Shown one piece after another: positions 47,901 to 60,880 of a stretch of 64,000 nucleotides of DNA (positions are counted from its first letter, which is position 1; every line of letters starts with the position of its first letter). The notes beneath the pieces are model-generated. The model searched no databases. It had not been told where the DNA came from and saw only the letters and a list, made by a program, of their open reading frames with translations. The DNA is from Lingula anatina (taxonomy: Eukaryota; Brachiopoda; Lingulata; Lingulida; Lingulidae). The DNA is taken from positions 69,894-133,893 of the forward strand of contig NW_019773603.1 of assembly GCF_001039355.2 (NCBI RefSeq), written 5' to 3'. Both the position numbers and the translations under genes were made by a program.

Positions 47901-49886
47901 AACCTAGAGAATAAAGAATGGGTAGAGAATATTAAATATATATATATTATACATTTTAATTAATCAAAAATACCCATTTTCTAGCAATAAAGACAAGGCT
48001 AATGTTTAAGACTAATATTTATTTTATTAAAATGGACAATAGTTAATATCTATTTATTTTGAACTGAACTAGACCATAATTTTGGTCTAAAAGTTAAAAC
48101 CAGTTTTCAGCCTAAATAAAGTTATTTCATGAAACCCTGTCTTAGACATGTATCACAGCCAGCACCTACCTTCCACATCTACTCAAACCTCTTCCACATG
48201 CATATACTGAAATAAGATACTTTAAACTCTTGGCATCAACTTTCCATTCTAGCCTACAACCTGCACCACTCACAGTAACCCACCTTCCCCGTCCACTTGA
48301 CTCCCTTCCATATACAGAAGTAGACAATGATCCAGATGACCAGCAGCGACAGCGCCAGCTGCCACACAATAGTGCCTACTTCATCCACTCCACCAGAGAT
48401 TTGCAGGATGCGGCGCCTAGGAAAAATATACATACAAAGGTAGAGTAATTCAGAACAAATATATAGCTTACATATATTCTTCCCACAAAAAAAATGATGG
48501 ATGGTAAATGTGTGTGTGTATGCGTGCGTGCGTACGCATGCGTGTGTGTGTGAACACACCTGTGTCCATGCTTGAAAGGCGGGTAGAGATAATTTGTAGA
48601 ATTTTCTGACTGCATACGGCCTGCTTAATATACACTACTTAAATCATGGTGTTATGTCATCTTGACCTCATTCTCCATTTCATTAATCCTCTCATTTTAT
48701 TCTTATTCCCATTTTTTTAACTATTGCTTTCTCAATTTATATTTTTGCTTGAACAGACCATCACTGAATGCAATCTCTACAAAGTAAACTTACTCCCAAA
48801 ACTCTACGACGGGGTCCACTGTAGTAATGTTGGTTGTATTGGTACAGTTCACCGTCAAATCATTCATCAAACTTGCATTTGTACCAAACAATGTCCCCGT
48901 CACATTGGAGCAGTGTGTGACACCGACGTTGACATTCTTGTTAAATGACACAGAGCATCTGAAAGGTTAAATATCAATGTCCAGTTACAATCATGCATAC
49001 AATAAGGATTAAGATCCCTTTTTAACACAATTAAGATGAGTAATTTGGGAAATTGAAATATGGTTTCCATATAAAATATAATGGTAAATAAAAAAGCTTG
49101 CACTAAGAAGAAAGTACAAGTTCGCATTTACATCAAAAAAACATAGAACATATCACAAAAATACAAATACATACTAGGTCTGTAGCCAGCAATTACAAAA
49201 GGAGGGGGGGTAATCAAAAAAGGTGATCTTTTTACCACAGTGGCACTCCTTCCTTTCCTTTCCCCCCATGTACTGCACCCCCCCCCCCCACCACACACCC
49301 CCNNNNNNNNNNNNNNNNNNNNNNNNNNNNNNNNNNNNNNNNNNNNNNNNNNNNNNNNNNNNNNNNNNNNNNNNNNNNNNNNNNNNNNNNNNNNNNNNNN
49401 NNNNNNNNNNNNNNNNNNNNNNNNNNNNNNNNNNNNNNNNNNNNCCCACACACACACACACACACACGTGTACACATTATACCTCTCTGTATTCCATGTG
49501 TTATTACAGTGAGACCAAGGCAACACTGAAGTGAATGACTCCACTAGGTAGAAGATGTCCCAGGCCAAGATGATGATGTAGTAACAGTTCATCAAGAATA
49601 CTATTACTATACAGGCCACACCAATACCTAAAGAAGTTAAACATTTGTATTCATTTATATGTATATACTTGTGTATAGATCCGTAAAGAGAAAAAAATTA
49701 ATTGAAATCAATATACTAAACTCTACTTTCATTCATCTACTATAGGCATTCTTATTATAATTAATAGTTGTAATGTACGGTGATCAGAAGTACATTAGAT
49801 GATTTTATGCAGATCACTCTCATTCCAAGTAAGCTAAATGTTTATATACCAGTATGTACCATGTACATTCAAAATTCATGTACATG

Positions 49887-49922
<36 letters not shown>

Positions 49923-50900
49923 GCTCTCCGTCTTTCTCTCCTCAAATCTTATATTTTTATCTTTTTTGTTTGTTTTATTCCTTATATGAAATAATCACTG
50001 CCCTCTCAGGTGAACCCAGCAAATTTGCTTCAAGGACTGTGTTTTGCTATATTCTAACTCATGGATGTAAACACATCCACCTAGTATTGTTTGTACATCC
50101 AATAAATCAAAATGTGTTAGGTGTTCCTCATTGCTGTTACCTGATAAGCACAATCACAACTGCCACATTTCTCCAACAGGCATCACCCCACATGAACTCC
50201 ACAACTGATGACTCTGACATGCTAAAAATAACCAAAGTCCTTTAAAAATCCTTGAACAACCTTCATGTTCGATTATCCACAGTTAAGTGTCCCTTGTTCA
50301 TAATTTGATATTCAAAGCAGACAAATCCATAGCTGAATATTCCTTTAATTGCCCTCTCCACATATCTGTTTGTACTCCCACACTGAGCACTCTCCAGACA
50401 TGAATATAGTTCTCCTATACCACCTGCTTTCATAAATACTTAGCTGATATCATGAACAGCTTTATTAGGGATATAAAAAAAATGAAATATACCAAGTGCA
50501 AAACAGGCTCATCTAAAAATAATCATAGACTTGACAAATATAAAAGATATTACAGTCAGGGAAAAGTTAACCAGAAGAATTTTATTTCTTTATTGGGATA
50601 TTTTTCTGAAGATTTGAGCCACTTGGCCAAAACAATTCTCAAAACAAACAGTTGACCAGTGATGCATCATGATATACCTGAACCCCAGCGTAGTTGATCT
50701 TTTTTTACTATTATCATAGAAGAATTCATCAAAGGATGTTTACCGTGATCACAGATATGAATTCAATACAATGAGGTGTGGCTGTGCAGGCAATCAATAC
50801 AAAACCGCACAAACTGTAAAGTGATACCTGGTAAGTAGGAGCTTAACTTGCCTCTCAGGCAATTGTGTAAATTGCTTCTCATATGTAAATTACCAACATA

Positions 50901-50939
<39 letters not shown>

Positions 50940-53775
50940 ATGGATTAACTATAAGATATTTTCATACACAGCAGCAAATTGCCACACGAAAAAGCCAACA
51001 CTTATAATATGTGTTTAACTTACAAAGGCAATTATAGAAAAGCTTGGCTTGCTATAGAAAAATAACTTGAAATATGACAATAATTGTTAGGTATGAACTG
51101 TCAGTTTTCTAAGCAATGCCTTATGTTGGTTGAAATGCTGAAATGGTAACATAGTCAGATGCATCAGAGGGCAACGACGCAGACAGTGATCAGGTTGCAT
51201 TTAGACACATACAGTCTGCATATAAAAAATTACTAAACATTACAGGTATCACACTTTGACATACAAACACATAGGGCTCATTCTTGTTTTACTAATTGTT
51301 TGCCCCAATTTTTCCCTCCATGAACAGATCAAGTGTCAGAAGAAATATGTTTGTTGACTTCTTCGCTATTCAACTCCTCTGACGTAGCTTAGCTATAGCT
51401 AGCTGCTCAAAACAAATTTTCACAAGAAAAACATGATCTGTCCCATAAATCTGTATAAACAGTGGCACAAGGGCATTCCCAAACACTTGACTGAAGGTCA
51501 AACAATTGTTTATTGACACATGTTAGACAACATCAAAACTGTATGCACAATTTCGGAAAAACACACTAGCATGCATACTGTGTATGTTTGTGCATGTCTG
51601 TTTTTCCAAACGAAGGATGTAATGTAACTTCAGCTTAAAAAAAAATTATTATTTTTTAATCAATTAATTAATTAATTAATTTATTTATTTTTGTCAACGA
51701 TTCATTATTGGGTCAGTTAAAATCACTTGGCAAACCCCAAAAATTTATCAACCTGACCTCATCCACCTTGATAACTACCTGTTCTCTAATCTAAGATAAT
51801 ACAGGTGCCCTGAAATGACAGGTGTTTGTAAGGAAATACACCTCAGAAAACAACTACACATGAGAAGCGCCCTAAAATAACCTGTATGAGTAAGGATGTA
51901 TATACATTACAAAAAATCAACTGTATACTATTATGTGAAGTGCCCTGAAATGCAAGTACTGGTAAGGATCTGTAGTACATAAAGGAAAAAAAGATACAAA
52001 TATGAATTGCCCTGAAATGGCCGGTTAAAAAAGTGTATGTTCACAAATATACAATAATGAGCATTCCACATATACAGGTACATATTATGTCAGCACATAT
52101 GTTGCTAGCAGGAAGCCTGCTCCCAGGTTATATGCTATTACATGTTTTCCAGGAGAGGGAGAGACAGATCCATTAACTGATATTTCCACCTGAACCTTTC
52201 CAAAAGCATGGTTGATAATTAAGTTATGAGAGGTGTTCATGCAACCTTTGCACAGGGCAGTTGAAGTGCTGATCATTCTTGACCCCACCTTCCTTCCTGT
52301 CTTCAGAGAACAAATAATAAGCTCATTCAAGGGTGGTAAGCAGTATATCATTTTTGTGCACCTTATTTCAGATAATGTTTGTAGGCAAACACACTTTTAA
52401 TCTTGATCACACTGATAACTATCTCTGATTATAATGATGTTGTTGTTAAAATCATTTATTGATATTTATCAATATCATATGATTATAATTGTTAACATAA
52501 CTCGACATTTTTCAAAAGATTCTTTCATCTTCAGTATTCAAGACCAGAAATTCATTTATTTCACCTCTCATGAGAGTGACAGCCTAAATGTACAACAGAG
52601 CAACTTAAATTACCAAAACAAGCCTTTCCTCAAATATATATATATATACTGGTACTACAAAACTGTCTCTCAAGAGCACACTTATCTGGGTTGCATAACA
52701 CCTGATGCATAAATTTTGACGGGCTTTGAGACTCTCAAGGCCGACATTCAATATTGACTTTTCATGACAAAACTACAAAGCATTTTCAACTTGAAAAAAG
52801 CACGCAAGCAGAGAACACGGAGCTCTAACAAGCTAACTCTATTCTAATTCCTATCAATTAACTGATAAAATTCATGGAACACCAACAAAATCGAAAGGAT
52901 TTTAAGTTAGTTAGACTATTTTGTTCCTCCACAAAAAATATTATCAAAATCTGTCAATATCTTTTTAATTTAGGCTGCTAATATAGCAAACCAACATTGG
53001 CAAAAGCATATTAACCTCTTTGGGAGAGGTAAATGTAACAATAGCAACTTGGTCAAATAATACCAACTGGTATGATTGTATTATTCAAGATTTATACCAT
53101 TATGTTTAAAGAAGGTACAGAATTCTCAGATTCAAGAAGTTTTTGCTCTTAGTAGCTGATATGAGTATGGATTTAAAAACATTACATGTGTCTGTCAAGT
53201 TGTCCTTTTCGTGTCAAAATAATAAAAGTTATTAACTGGCATTACAACGAACTGCAATTTATTTCTTTACAGTTATGACAAAATCAGTGAGGCTACAGAA
53301 CGATGTACCGGTACTGCAATATGATAATGAAATTCAATATTCCTGAACAAAAATTTAAAAGGAGACAGCAAGGCTGACAAATAACCAGGCATGGTGCTGG
53401 GATCGATGGACTGCCATAAATACAAAAATTAAATTATTCCTTGAAAAATGCCTGCCACTTTCACCTCTACGTCAAGGTATACCGTATCCAAATATCACCA
53501 AGAAATTGGTGAATATGTAGGTTAACCTGTGTGGAAATAATTGGTTGTTTTGTTTGTTCTTAGAAACTGAATTAATTTCATGACTTCCCACTGTAGAGGC
53601 ATCCTTCAAATGATCTGTAACACCTGAGCCATCCAGTGCCTTCCACATCAACACCTGCAACTTAGTCAACACTCTCTCTCTCTCTTTCTTTTCCCTGTCT
53701 CTCTTTTTCTCTCTTTCCCTCTTGCTCTCTTTCTCACCTTCTTTTCTCTCTCTCTCTCTCTCTCCCCCCCCCCCC

Positions 53776-53824
<49 letters not shown>

Positions 53825-56009
53825 ATATAGACCTCGACCCCGGATTATGGAACGATATTTGACGTTTTTCGGCTTTGCACAGTCTGTGTATAAAAATGAA
53901 CGTAAACTAACCTCTAATACTTTGCATGTAGCTACGATAGAGCTTTATTTACTATCTTGTAAAGCTTAATCCATATGATTGGGGTTACTATTGGAGAAAA
54001 ACGCTAATATAATGGTTAACTTCATGTTGTTCTCAAACCCCGGATTATGGAACAAAACCGGAAGTGCGCAGATAACGTTGCGTCAGAGTTTGTTAGATAA
54101 GATGCAAGGCAATATGTAGCGCAGGGGGTCTATAAAAGACAATAAAACGGCAAATGCGCTTTATATTGCGAATATCAATGAACATAACAGCAGTTGTTAT
54201 TCATATTTAGTTGGTCTTTTACTTTTAAACACAAATATTGCTAAAAAATGGAATAGTCCACTCATTTACCACTGCCTTGATCGGATTATGGAACAAAACG
54301 AGAAGTTGCTGCTACGTCGGAGTATCGAAGCGATATTAAGTAGTCTGGTCATTTAAAATGCCAAATTGAAAATACTGTATTCATTATTATGAAAGAATAA
54401 TATTGATATTTCTCATTTTAAAAATCATCGATCATTCATTTGGGCAGCCTTCAGGTACATGTAACAACACCAGTAGGCCTAATGATTCAAAATAAAATCT
54501 TTAATTCATGATAACAAAACTAGCAATTAACATTAACAGCTCACACACCACCAACAAAGAATTTATCGAAAGTGTGACAAATACAATAAAAGTAAATAGA
54601 TANAGATAATGTTTGTAGGCAAACACACTTTTAATCTTGATCACACTGATAACTATCTCTGATTATAATGATGTTGTTGTTAAAATCATTTATTGATATT
54701 TATCAATATCATATGATTATAATTGTTAACATAACTCGACATTTTTCAAAAGATTCTTTCATCTTCAGTATTCAAGACCAGAAATTCATTTATTTCACCT
54801 CTCATGAGAGTAACAGCCTAAATGTACAACAGAGCAACTTAAATTACCAAAACAAGCCTTTCCTCAAATATATATATATATATATATATATACTGGTACT
54901 ACAAAACTGTCTCTCAAGAGCACACTTATCTGGGTTGCGTAACACCTGATGCATAAATTTTGACGGGCTTTGAGACTCTCAAGGCCGACATTCAATATTG
55001 ACTTTTCATGACAAAACTACAAAGCATTTTCAACTTGAAAAAAGCACGCAAGCAGAGAACACGGAGCTGTAACAAGCTAACTCTATTCTAATTCATATCA
55101 ATTAACTGATAAAATTCATGGAACACCAACAAAATCGAAAGGATTTTAAGTTAATTAGACTATTTTGTTCCTCCACAAAAAATATTATCAAAATCTGTCA
55201 ATATCTTTTTAATTTAGGCTGCTAATATAGCAAACCAACATTGGCAAAAGCATATTAACCTCTTTGGGAGAGGTAAATGTAACAATAGCAACTTGGTCAA
55301 ATAATACCAACTGGTATGATTGTATTATTCAAGATTTATACCATTATGTTAAAAGAAGGTACAGAATTCTCAGATTCAAGAAGTTTTTGCTCTTAGTAGC
55401 TGATATGAGTATGGATTTAAAAACATTACATGTGTCTGTCAAGTTGTCCTTTTCGTGTCAAAATAATAAAAGTTATTAACTGGCATTACAACGAACTGCA
55501 ATTTATTTCTTTGCAGTTATGACAAAATCAGTGAGGCTACAGAACGATGTACCGGTACTGCAATATGATAATGAAATTCAATATTCTGAACAAAAATTTA
55601 AAAGGAGACAGCAAGGCTGACAAATAACCAGGCATGGTGCTGGGATCAATGGACTGCCATAAATACAAAAATTAAATTATTCCTTGAAAAATGCCTGCCA
55701 CTTTCACCTCTACGTCAAGGTATACCGTATCCAAATATCACCAAGAAATTGGTGAATATGTAGGTTAACCTGTGTGGAAATAATTGGTTGTTTTGTTTGT
55801 TCTTAGAAACTGAATTAATTTCATGACTTCCCACTCTAGAGGCATCCTTCAAATGATCTGTAACACCTGAGCCATCCAGTGCCTTCCACATCAACACCTG
55901 CAACTTAGTCAACACTCTCTCTCTCTCTTTCTTTTCCCTGTCTCTCTTTTTCTCTCTCTTTCCCTCTTGCTCTCTTTCTCACCTTCTTTTCTCTCTCTCT
56001 CTCCCCCCC

Positions 56010-56053
<44 letters not shown>

Positions 56054-59000
56054 CATATCAGCTATCCCTCAACCTAGATACTATTCATTCATACAAGTAT
56101 ATGTACAATTAACTTATTCCTTGAATTCCAACAGAATGACCAAATTCATTTGATTACCAGCCAATCAATGCAAAGGAAGCAAAATGTCAACACCTTTATA
56201 ATGATAGGTTTCAGCAGGAATCATGCATTTGGCACATAGCACATTGATTTAGTGGTACTAGTTATATTTGATCCTTCTTAAAATAAATATGAACGGTTTC
56301 CATGGTGATTGGCATTTGAGGTTCTAAGCAAGTGTATATGCTCAAGCCTAGAAATTATACTTTATGTCACAATAACTAAAATAAGTTCATGTAATGAGTG
56401 CTTGCGATACCAAAATTCATAAAGAACAATACAGTCTTAAGGTTTAAGACAGTACATGTGTGCATTCATAAATTCAAGACTATGTTTTTCATTCATTTTT
56501 TTTTACTTACAGACCTGTATAATCTGAAAAAATAAAGCAGACAAACCTTAAGCTTCTAAATAGACTTTTATAACTGTTTATTAACCTTAAAATGGCATAC
56601 ATATGCCATGCTTAAACACAAAACAGTGTTAAGTATAAAAACATCATCAAGTGCTGTTAAAGAAGGTGACTGTTAATGAAGATAGATGGCAAATTTTACT
56701 CATAACTAGCAATAATTTTTTTGCAAGTTTATTGGTCTGTCAACAGAAATATAATCACCAATGTATAAAATGTTATCATGCCCATTACTTTTAATGGATA
56801 GGCCATCGAAAGTTTGTTTAAAAGGATTATTTCCTCCAACTAATTTGTCTACTTTGCCTTACAAGTGGTCAGATATAAATCTATACAAATTACTTCCGCT
56901 TTCAAAGTGTAATCTCTGCCCCACACATTAGTATTTGTGCGAAAGCTGCTGAGGAAGGCTTGATCTCTAAGGGTCTATTCCCACAACTTTAGATCGATCT
57001 ATCACCGCGGGGAGTCTCACCAGACTACCGTCAGATAATCCCCCTTAAGTGTCCGTCCCCGCCCACTACAAGCCGTAAGGGGCAATTAACTTTCGTGTCC
57101 GCCCGGCTGACAGCTATTCAGCGCGAACCCCCAGGGAGTTAGGTCGATCCAAAGTAGGTCGATCTAATCTATGGNCCAAAACAAAGATCAATCATGTGTC
57201 ATTTGTGTAGGCCTACCTGAAATATGATTTAAAATGATCCTCTTTGGCACCTCAAATAGGCCCTATAGGCCTACGTGCCGCCTCTGATATTGAATAAGAG
57301 TGGGCCTATAATTTCCTCTTTGACATGCTGAAATTTATCGAGCATGAAAAAGGTCAGTAACGATTTTTTTCTCTCATAATGTCAATACAAAAGTCAACAT
57401 TAAGTGTTATTTTGTGAGAAAAAATTTATTTATTTCACAAGTCGCTTAATTGAGTCTAATAGCGCTCGTAGCGTTCTCTAGCGGCAGTTTACAGTGAGCA
57501 GAAAGCACCCACAGCTATGCAACATCAAAGGCATTTTTATGAGATCTTGGAATAACCTACTTCAACCTCTTGAAAGTGGATGTTTTGAAATAATTTCATT
57601 AAGCCGAGAACAAGAAATACAAACAATAGGCTAAGGGATGAGACAAGTTAGGCTACAATACTTATAGCAGTAAAAGACGGCCGTGTTTACGTCTACAGCG
57701 ATCGATGTAGGCCTACCCGTAACCAGTATGAAAAAGTTAGAAATCGAGATCGGAAACTGACAGTAACACGTGCAGACGAAAGCGGACGATAAACGGCCTT
57801 AAAACTTGCTTGAATAAACGTAAGTTCATTATTAATTTTATCAAATTTGAGAACAACGAACTTTCAAACGCTAACACTTCTATTGTATCAGGTCGTAACA
57901 TGCGTCTGCATAGCGCGTTTGATACATTGTAGCAGACGCTTGAAACTTTCGTGGCAACGGGGATTTTTTACGCTCTGCATGCTGGGTAAAAAGAGCAAAC
58001 TTCCGGTTTTGTTCCATAATCCGGGGTCGTTCCATAATGCGGGGTCGGGGTCTATACATATCAGCTATCCTTCAACCTAGATACTATTCATTCATACAAG
58101 TATATGTACAATTAACTTATTCCTTGAATTCCAACAGAATGACCAAATTCATTTGATTACCAGCCAATCAATGCAAAGGAAGCAAAATGTCAACACCTTT
58201 ATAATGATAGGTTTCAGTCTATTTAAAGCAGGAATCATGCATTTGGCACATAGCACATTGATTTAGTGGTACTAGTTATATTTGATCCTTCTTAAAATAA
58301 ATATGAACGGTTTCCATGGTGATTGGCATTTGAGGTTCTAAGCAAGTGTATATGCTCAAGCCTAGAAATTATACTTTATGTCACAATAACTAAAATAAGT
58401 TCATGTAATGAGTGCTTGCGAATACCAAAATTCATATAGAACAATACAGTCTTAAGGTTTAAGACAGTACATGTGTGCATTCATAAATTCAAGACTATGT
58501 TTTTCATTCATTTTTTTTACTTACAGACCTGTATAATCTGAAAAAATAAAGCAGACAAACCTTAAGCTTCTAAATAGACTTTTATAACTGTTTATTAACC
58601 TTAAAATGGCATACATATGCCATGCTTAAACACAAAACAGTGTTAAGTATAAAAACATACTCAAGTGCTGTTAAAGAAGGTGACTGTTAATGAAGATGGA
58701 TGGCAAATTTTACTCATAATTAACTAGCAATAATTTTTTTGCAAGTTTATTGGTCTGTCAACAGAAATATAATCACCAATGTATAAAATGTTATCATGCC
58801 CATTACTTTTAATGGATAGGCCATCGAAAGTTTGTTTAAATGGATTATTTCCTCCAACCAATTTGTCTACTTTGCCTTACAAGGGTCAGATATAAATCTA
58901 TACAAATTACTTCCACTTTCAAAGTGTAATCTCTGCCCCACACATTAGTATTTGTGCGAAAGCTGCTGAGGAAGCCTTGACCTCCAAGTATAGTTTTAGC

Positions 59001-60418
59001 CAGGCTGAATCAGCTTGATTACAATTCACCTCTAGCTGTCACTAAAGCATGCCCCATCAGAGTTATGTAATCTTATATGGTAATAATTATGGGAGCATGG
59101 GGCATCAAATGAACTGAAAAAAAATGAACAAACAGTTTAACATAAATACTGAATGCATACCCGCACAACACATGTATGGCTGTGAGATGTTCAGGATGGA
59201 AGGAAATGTTCTACATATCAGGGAACTCCAACAACAGGTGTCTATTTGCCTGCCTAATGGTCTTCTGCCAAAAAATATACAAACTTCACATTAGTGAATA
59301 CAGGCAGCTCTATCTGGCTTTTTCAGAAGACATAAAATTCTTGACAGACACTTGAACAATGTAAGAAGGGTAATTTGCTATATCTGAATGACCTTGGAAG
59401 TCAGACTGGTTTACCTGGATCAGCGTCAGGTGTGAGACGGAGTACAGGTAAGTCAAGGTGCCAAGGGCCAACTGGTTAATTCACAATGGAACTGGTCTGA
59501 ACTCTATACCAAAATTTCAGTCTATACTACTTTGACCAAAGGTAAATTGGTAGTAGACCAATATGAAATACTGTGCCTTATTTCATCACACTTAAAACCT
59601 GGCTTATGTTTCAGTTCAATACTTACATGTTTATGTTATTAGGTACTAGGAAATTTTAGATGATGTCTATGACTTCAAATGAAGTAGACCAATTTTATTC
59701 TAAAATTACTGTGGCTTGATAAGCCTCTTTTCTCTTCAATGTCATCTTCTCCTGTGATTAAAATTTCATTCGTGTATATTCTGCACATGATCAAAGTAAA
59801 ATGGATCAATCCTTTTTTTCTGTTTTCATGTTATATCTATACTTAATTTGCTTTCGATAAAAATAATTTACCCTGTATCCCCCCCCTCCCTCTCCCACCC
59901 TAATTAATCAAGTAGTTTTCAACCACATCCTTTTCCATTGCATGTCTTGTATATGCCAGCCAATATCTAAAAAAAACATGACATTTACCAAAAGGATACA
60001 CTAGTAGCAATACTTGTATGATAACTAAACAAACTTGGTAGTTGCTTCCCCTTTACACATGCATATATTTAGGATCCAGATCCTAGCATATAACAATGTG
60101 GTGGGTAAATACACCTTTTTCCAAATTACATGCCCTACTGCATTTCAAGTGAAACGTATGCATTTTCTGGCATGAACAAGAGATATGAGACATATAAAAA
60201 CCTATGTAAAATTACTTGCTTAGTCAAAGCCCTTGGAACGCAGCAAAATGATTTATACATCACGTAATCAAATAAATGAACTGTAATACAATCATGGTAA
60301 ATGTATAGCTGGGTACACTGAAGAGGGCACTGCTTGCGTCATTGAATCAGATACAAAGGAACAAAATGGATATAAATCAAAGATCTCTGGAGTCTCTGAA
60401 CCACTAGAATTGAATTAC

Positions 60419-60472
<54 letters not shown>

Positions 60473-60587
60473 TTAACCCACTACATTAACAACTGAACTG
60501 CAGCAGTATGTTTGTGACTTTGCATGCATGTGTATGTTAATTAGTCCTTGTATGTATACTTTCATGTATATACTTACCTGTGTGCAT

Positions 60588-60634
<47 letters not shown>

Positions 60635-60786
60635 ACACGTGCGATGAGCCTTACCCTGAAAGACAGGACAGATGTTCCATGCCCCCAGTCCTCCTTGACT
60701 CATGAACTGTCCCAATGACACCTCCAGGAAGAAGACAGGGATGCCTCCTCCCACCAGGAAGATGAAGTACGGGATCAGGAACGCAC
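41703..60786 (-). CDS. SLC6 Na+/Cl- coupled transporter (GABA/taurine/creatine-like)
   Basis: Multi-exon gene on the minus strand. Exons 5' to 3': 60655-60786, 49483-49627, 48794-48958, 48284-48416, 47839-47903 (cut by an N), 47468-47571, 46530-46767, 46056-46193, 45294-45396, 44834-44934, 44294-44464 and 41703-41927. All junction phases agree except at the gap. The visible part is about 573 residues of a usual 600-650. TM1 and the N-terminus lie outside the window. Family marks: GAFLIPY...LGQF (TM2), the extracellular-loop disulfide pair HC-x8-[20 protein letters not shown] (TM6), SGPGLAF-AYP and LGLDSQ (TM8), and [16 protein letters not shown] (TM10). Chloride ligands known from GAT1 and SERT (Tyr of LIPY, Gln and Ser of TM6, Asn and Ser of TM7) are all present. 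TM8 GLDSQ favours the GABA/taurine/betaine/creatine branch over monoamine transporters. The substrate cannot be fixed without TM1. Confidence 0.93.
43478..44041. repeat. Minisatellite in the last SLC6 intron
   Basis: About twenty imperfect copies of a 21-27 bp unit of the form CACAGTGATGTCACATACACAATG. It gives long but meaningless open frames on both strands. Confidence 0.9.
44230..44254. repeat. (GA)n microsatellite
   Basis: AG dinucleotide run just 3' of the TM12 exon in the gene's orientation. Confidence 0.9.
44294..44464 (-). CDS. SLC6 exon: TM12
   Basis: 57 codons, phase 0 at both ends. [12 protein letters not shown], then the loop [12 protein letters not shown], then TM12 ([16 protein letters not shown]) and the cytoplasmic [11 protein letters not shown]. 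The donor is shared by the regular and alternative tails. Confidence 0.92.
44834..44934 (-). CDS. SLC6 exon: TM11
   Basis: 101 bases: [15 protein letters not shown], then TM11 [18 protein letters not shown], donor GTAGGT. Confidence 0.92.
45140..45293. repeat. Minisatellite derived from the TM10 exon edge
   Basis: On the minus strand the intron next to the exon ending at 45,294 contains four diverged copies of the exon's last about 20 bases (GCCATAGGATGGATATATG and its donor), separated by TA-rich spacers. Confidence 0.75.
45294..45396 (-). CDS. SLC6 exon: TM10
   Basis: 103 bases: [16 protein letters not shown] then [27 protein letters not shown] is invariant in the family. Confidence 0.92.
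46056..46193 (-). CDS. SLC6 exon: TM9
   Basis: 46 codons, [20 protein letters not shown] then TM9 to MVTN, donor GTAAGT. Confidence 0.93.
46530..46767 (-). CDS. SLC6 exon: TM7, EL4 and TM8
   Basis: 238 bases. [20 protein letters not shown] (TM7, with the chloride-site Asn and Ser), loop [20 protein letters not shown], and TM8 ending FLGLDSQ. Confidence 0.94.
47468..47571 (-). CDS. SLC6 exon: TM6
   Basis: 104 bases: [20 protein letters not shown] then [14 protein letters not shown], the unwound substrate-binding helix 6. Confidence 0.93.
47839..47903 (-). CDS. SLC6 exon: TM5, cut by assembly gap
   Basis: [20 protein letters not shown] then VT up to the N at 47,838. The family continues with LPGA and about 20 residues of EL3 before TM6. 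The bases past the N do not encode this, so that part is missing from the assembly. Confidence 0.85.
48284..48416 (-). CDS. SLC6 exon: EL2 end and TM4
   Basis: 133 bases: [14 protein letters not shown], then TM4 ([19 protein letters not shown]) and the cytoplasmic KGVKWTGK. Confidence 0.93.
48794..48958 (-). CDS. SLC6 exon: large extracellular loop 2
   Basis: 165 bases. It supplies the second Cys of the conserved disulfide, several N-glycosylation sequons ([15 protein letters not shown]) and ends DPVVEFW. Confidence 0.9.
49303..49444. other. Assembly gap (142 N)
   Basis: N run between a C-rich stretch and a CA repeat, inside the intron after the TM3 exon. Open frames spanning it are artefacts. 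Confidence 0.99.
49483..49627 (-). CDS. SLC6 exon: TM3
   Basis: 145 bases: TM3 ([19 protein letters not shown]), [15 protein letters not shown], then the first disulfide Cys in [10 protein letters not shown]. Confidence 0.94.
50895..50938. repeat. Poly(A) tract in SLC6 intron
   Basis: A-run of about 43 bases. The surrounding 49,630-52,368 is intronic, and I see no exon in it. Confidence 0.9.
53660..53828. repeat. (CT)n microsatellite
   Basis: Long CT-rich tract with a C-run at 53,764-53,775; repeated at 55,912-56,046. Confidence 0.95.
53830..54602. mobile_element. Left part of a TIR transposon (GATTATGGAAC family)
   Basis: Starts GACCTCGACCCCGGATTATGG after CATATA. The motif GGATTATGGAACAAAAC recurs at about 54,043 and 54,284 as subterminal repeats. 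It ends at an N. Its right part is 57,176-58,052. Against the empty allele a TA duplication is the simplest reading. No transposase seen. Confidence 0.75.
57176..58052. mobile_element. Right part of the GATTATGGAAC TIR transposon
   Basis: Ends with inverted copies of the left terminus: CGGTTTTGTTCCATAATCC, then GTTCCATAATGCGGGGTCGG and GGTC. Terminal match is about 26 bp with two differences. No coding region recognised. Confidence 0.75.
60421..60468. repeat. (TG)n(AG)n microsatellite
   Basis: TG run followed by AG run in the intron beside the TM2 exon. A CA run follows at 60,593-60,630. The preceding 58,984-60,420 is intronic with nothing recognised. Confidence 0.95.
60655..60786 (-). CDS. 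SLC6 exon: end of TM1 and TM2
   Basis: 132 bases, the most 5' exon visible: [20 protein letters not shown] (TM2), [16 protein letters not shown], then NICPVFQ. It enters with two bases of a Gly codon, as expected after NGGG in the previous, unseen exon. Confidence 0.94.
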
Positions 60787-60880
60787 CTAGAAAGAATTAA
60801 AAAGCATGTCACAAATCTATTTTATTTCTTAATATATATATTTAAGTTGACAACATTTATTTAAAACAGGAGAAATATCT

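Larger units (their letters stand above)
52369..58983. repeat. Nested haplotype-like duplication in SLC6 intron
   Basis: 52,369-53,829 equals 54,604-56,050 and 56,050-56,978 equals 58,053-58,983, almost base for base. The middle copy is uninterrupted (CTCTCATATATACATATCAG). The outer copies form one sequence broken by a transposon (53,830-54,602 and 57,176-58,052). N bases sit exactly at 54,603 and 57,175. The piece 56,979-57,174 has no partner; it may be another insertion. Confidence 0.8.

Noticed and set aside
49128-49619. Long frames across the N run
   Set aside because: Length comes from unknown bases. Only 49,483-49,627 on the minus strand is a real exon.
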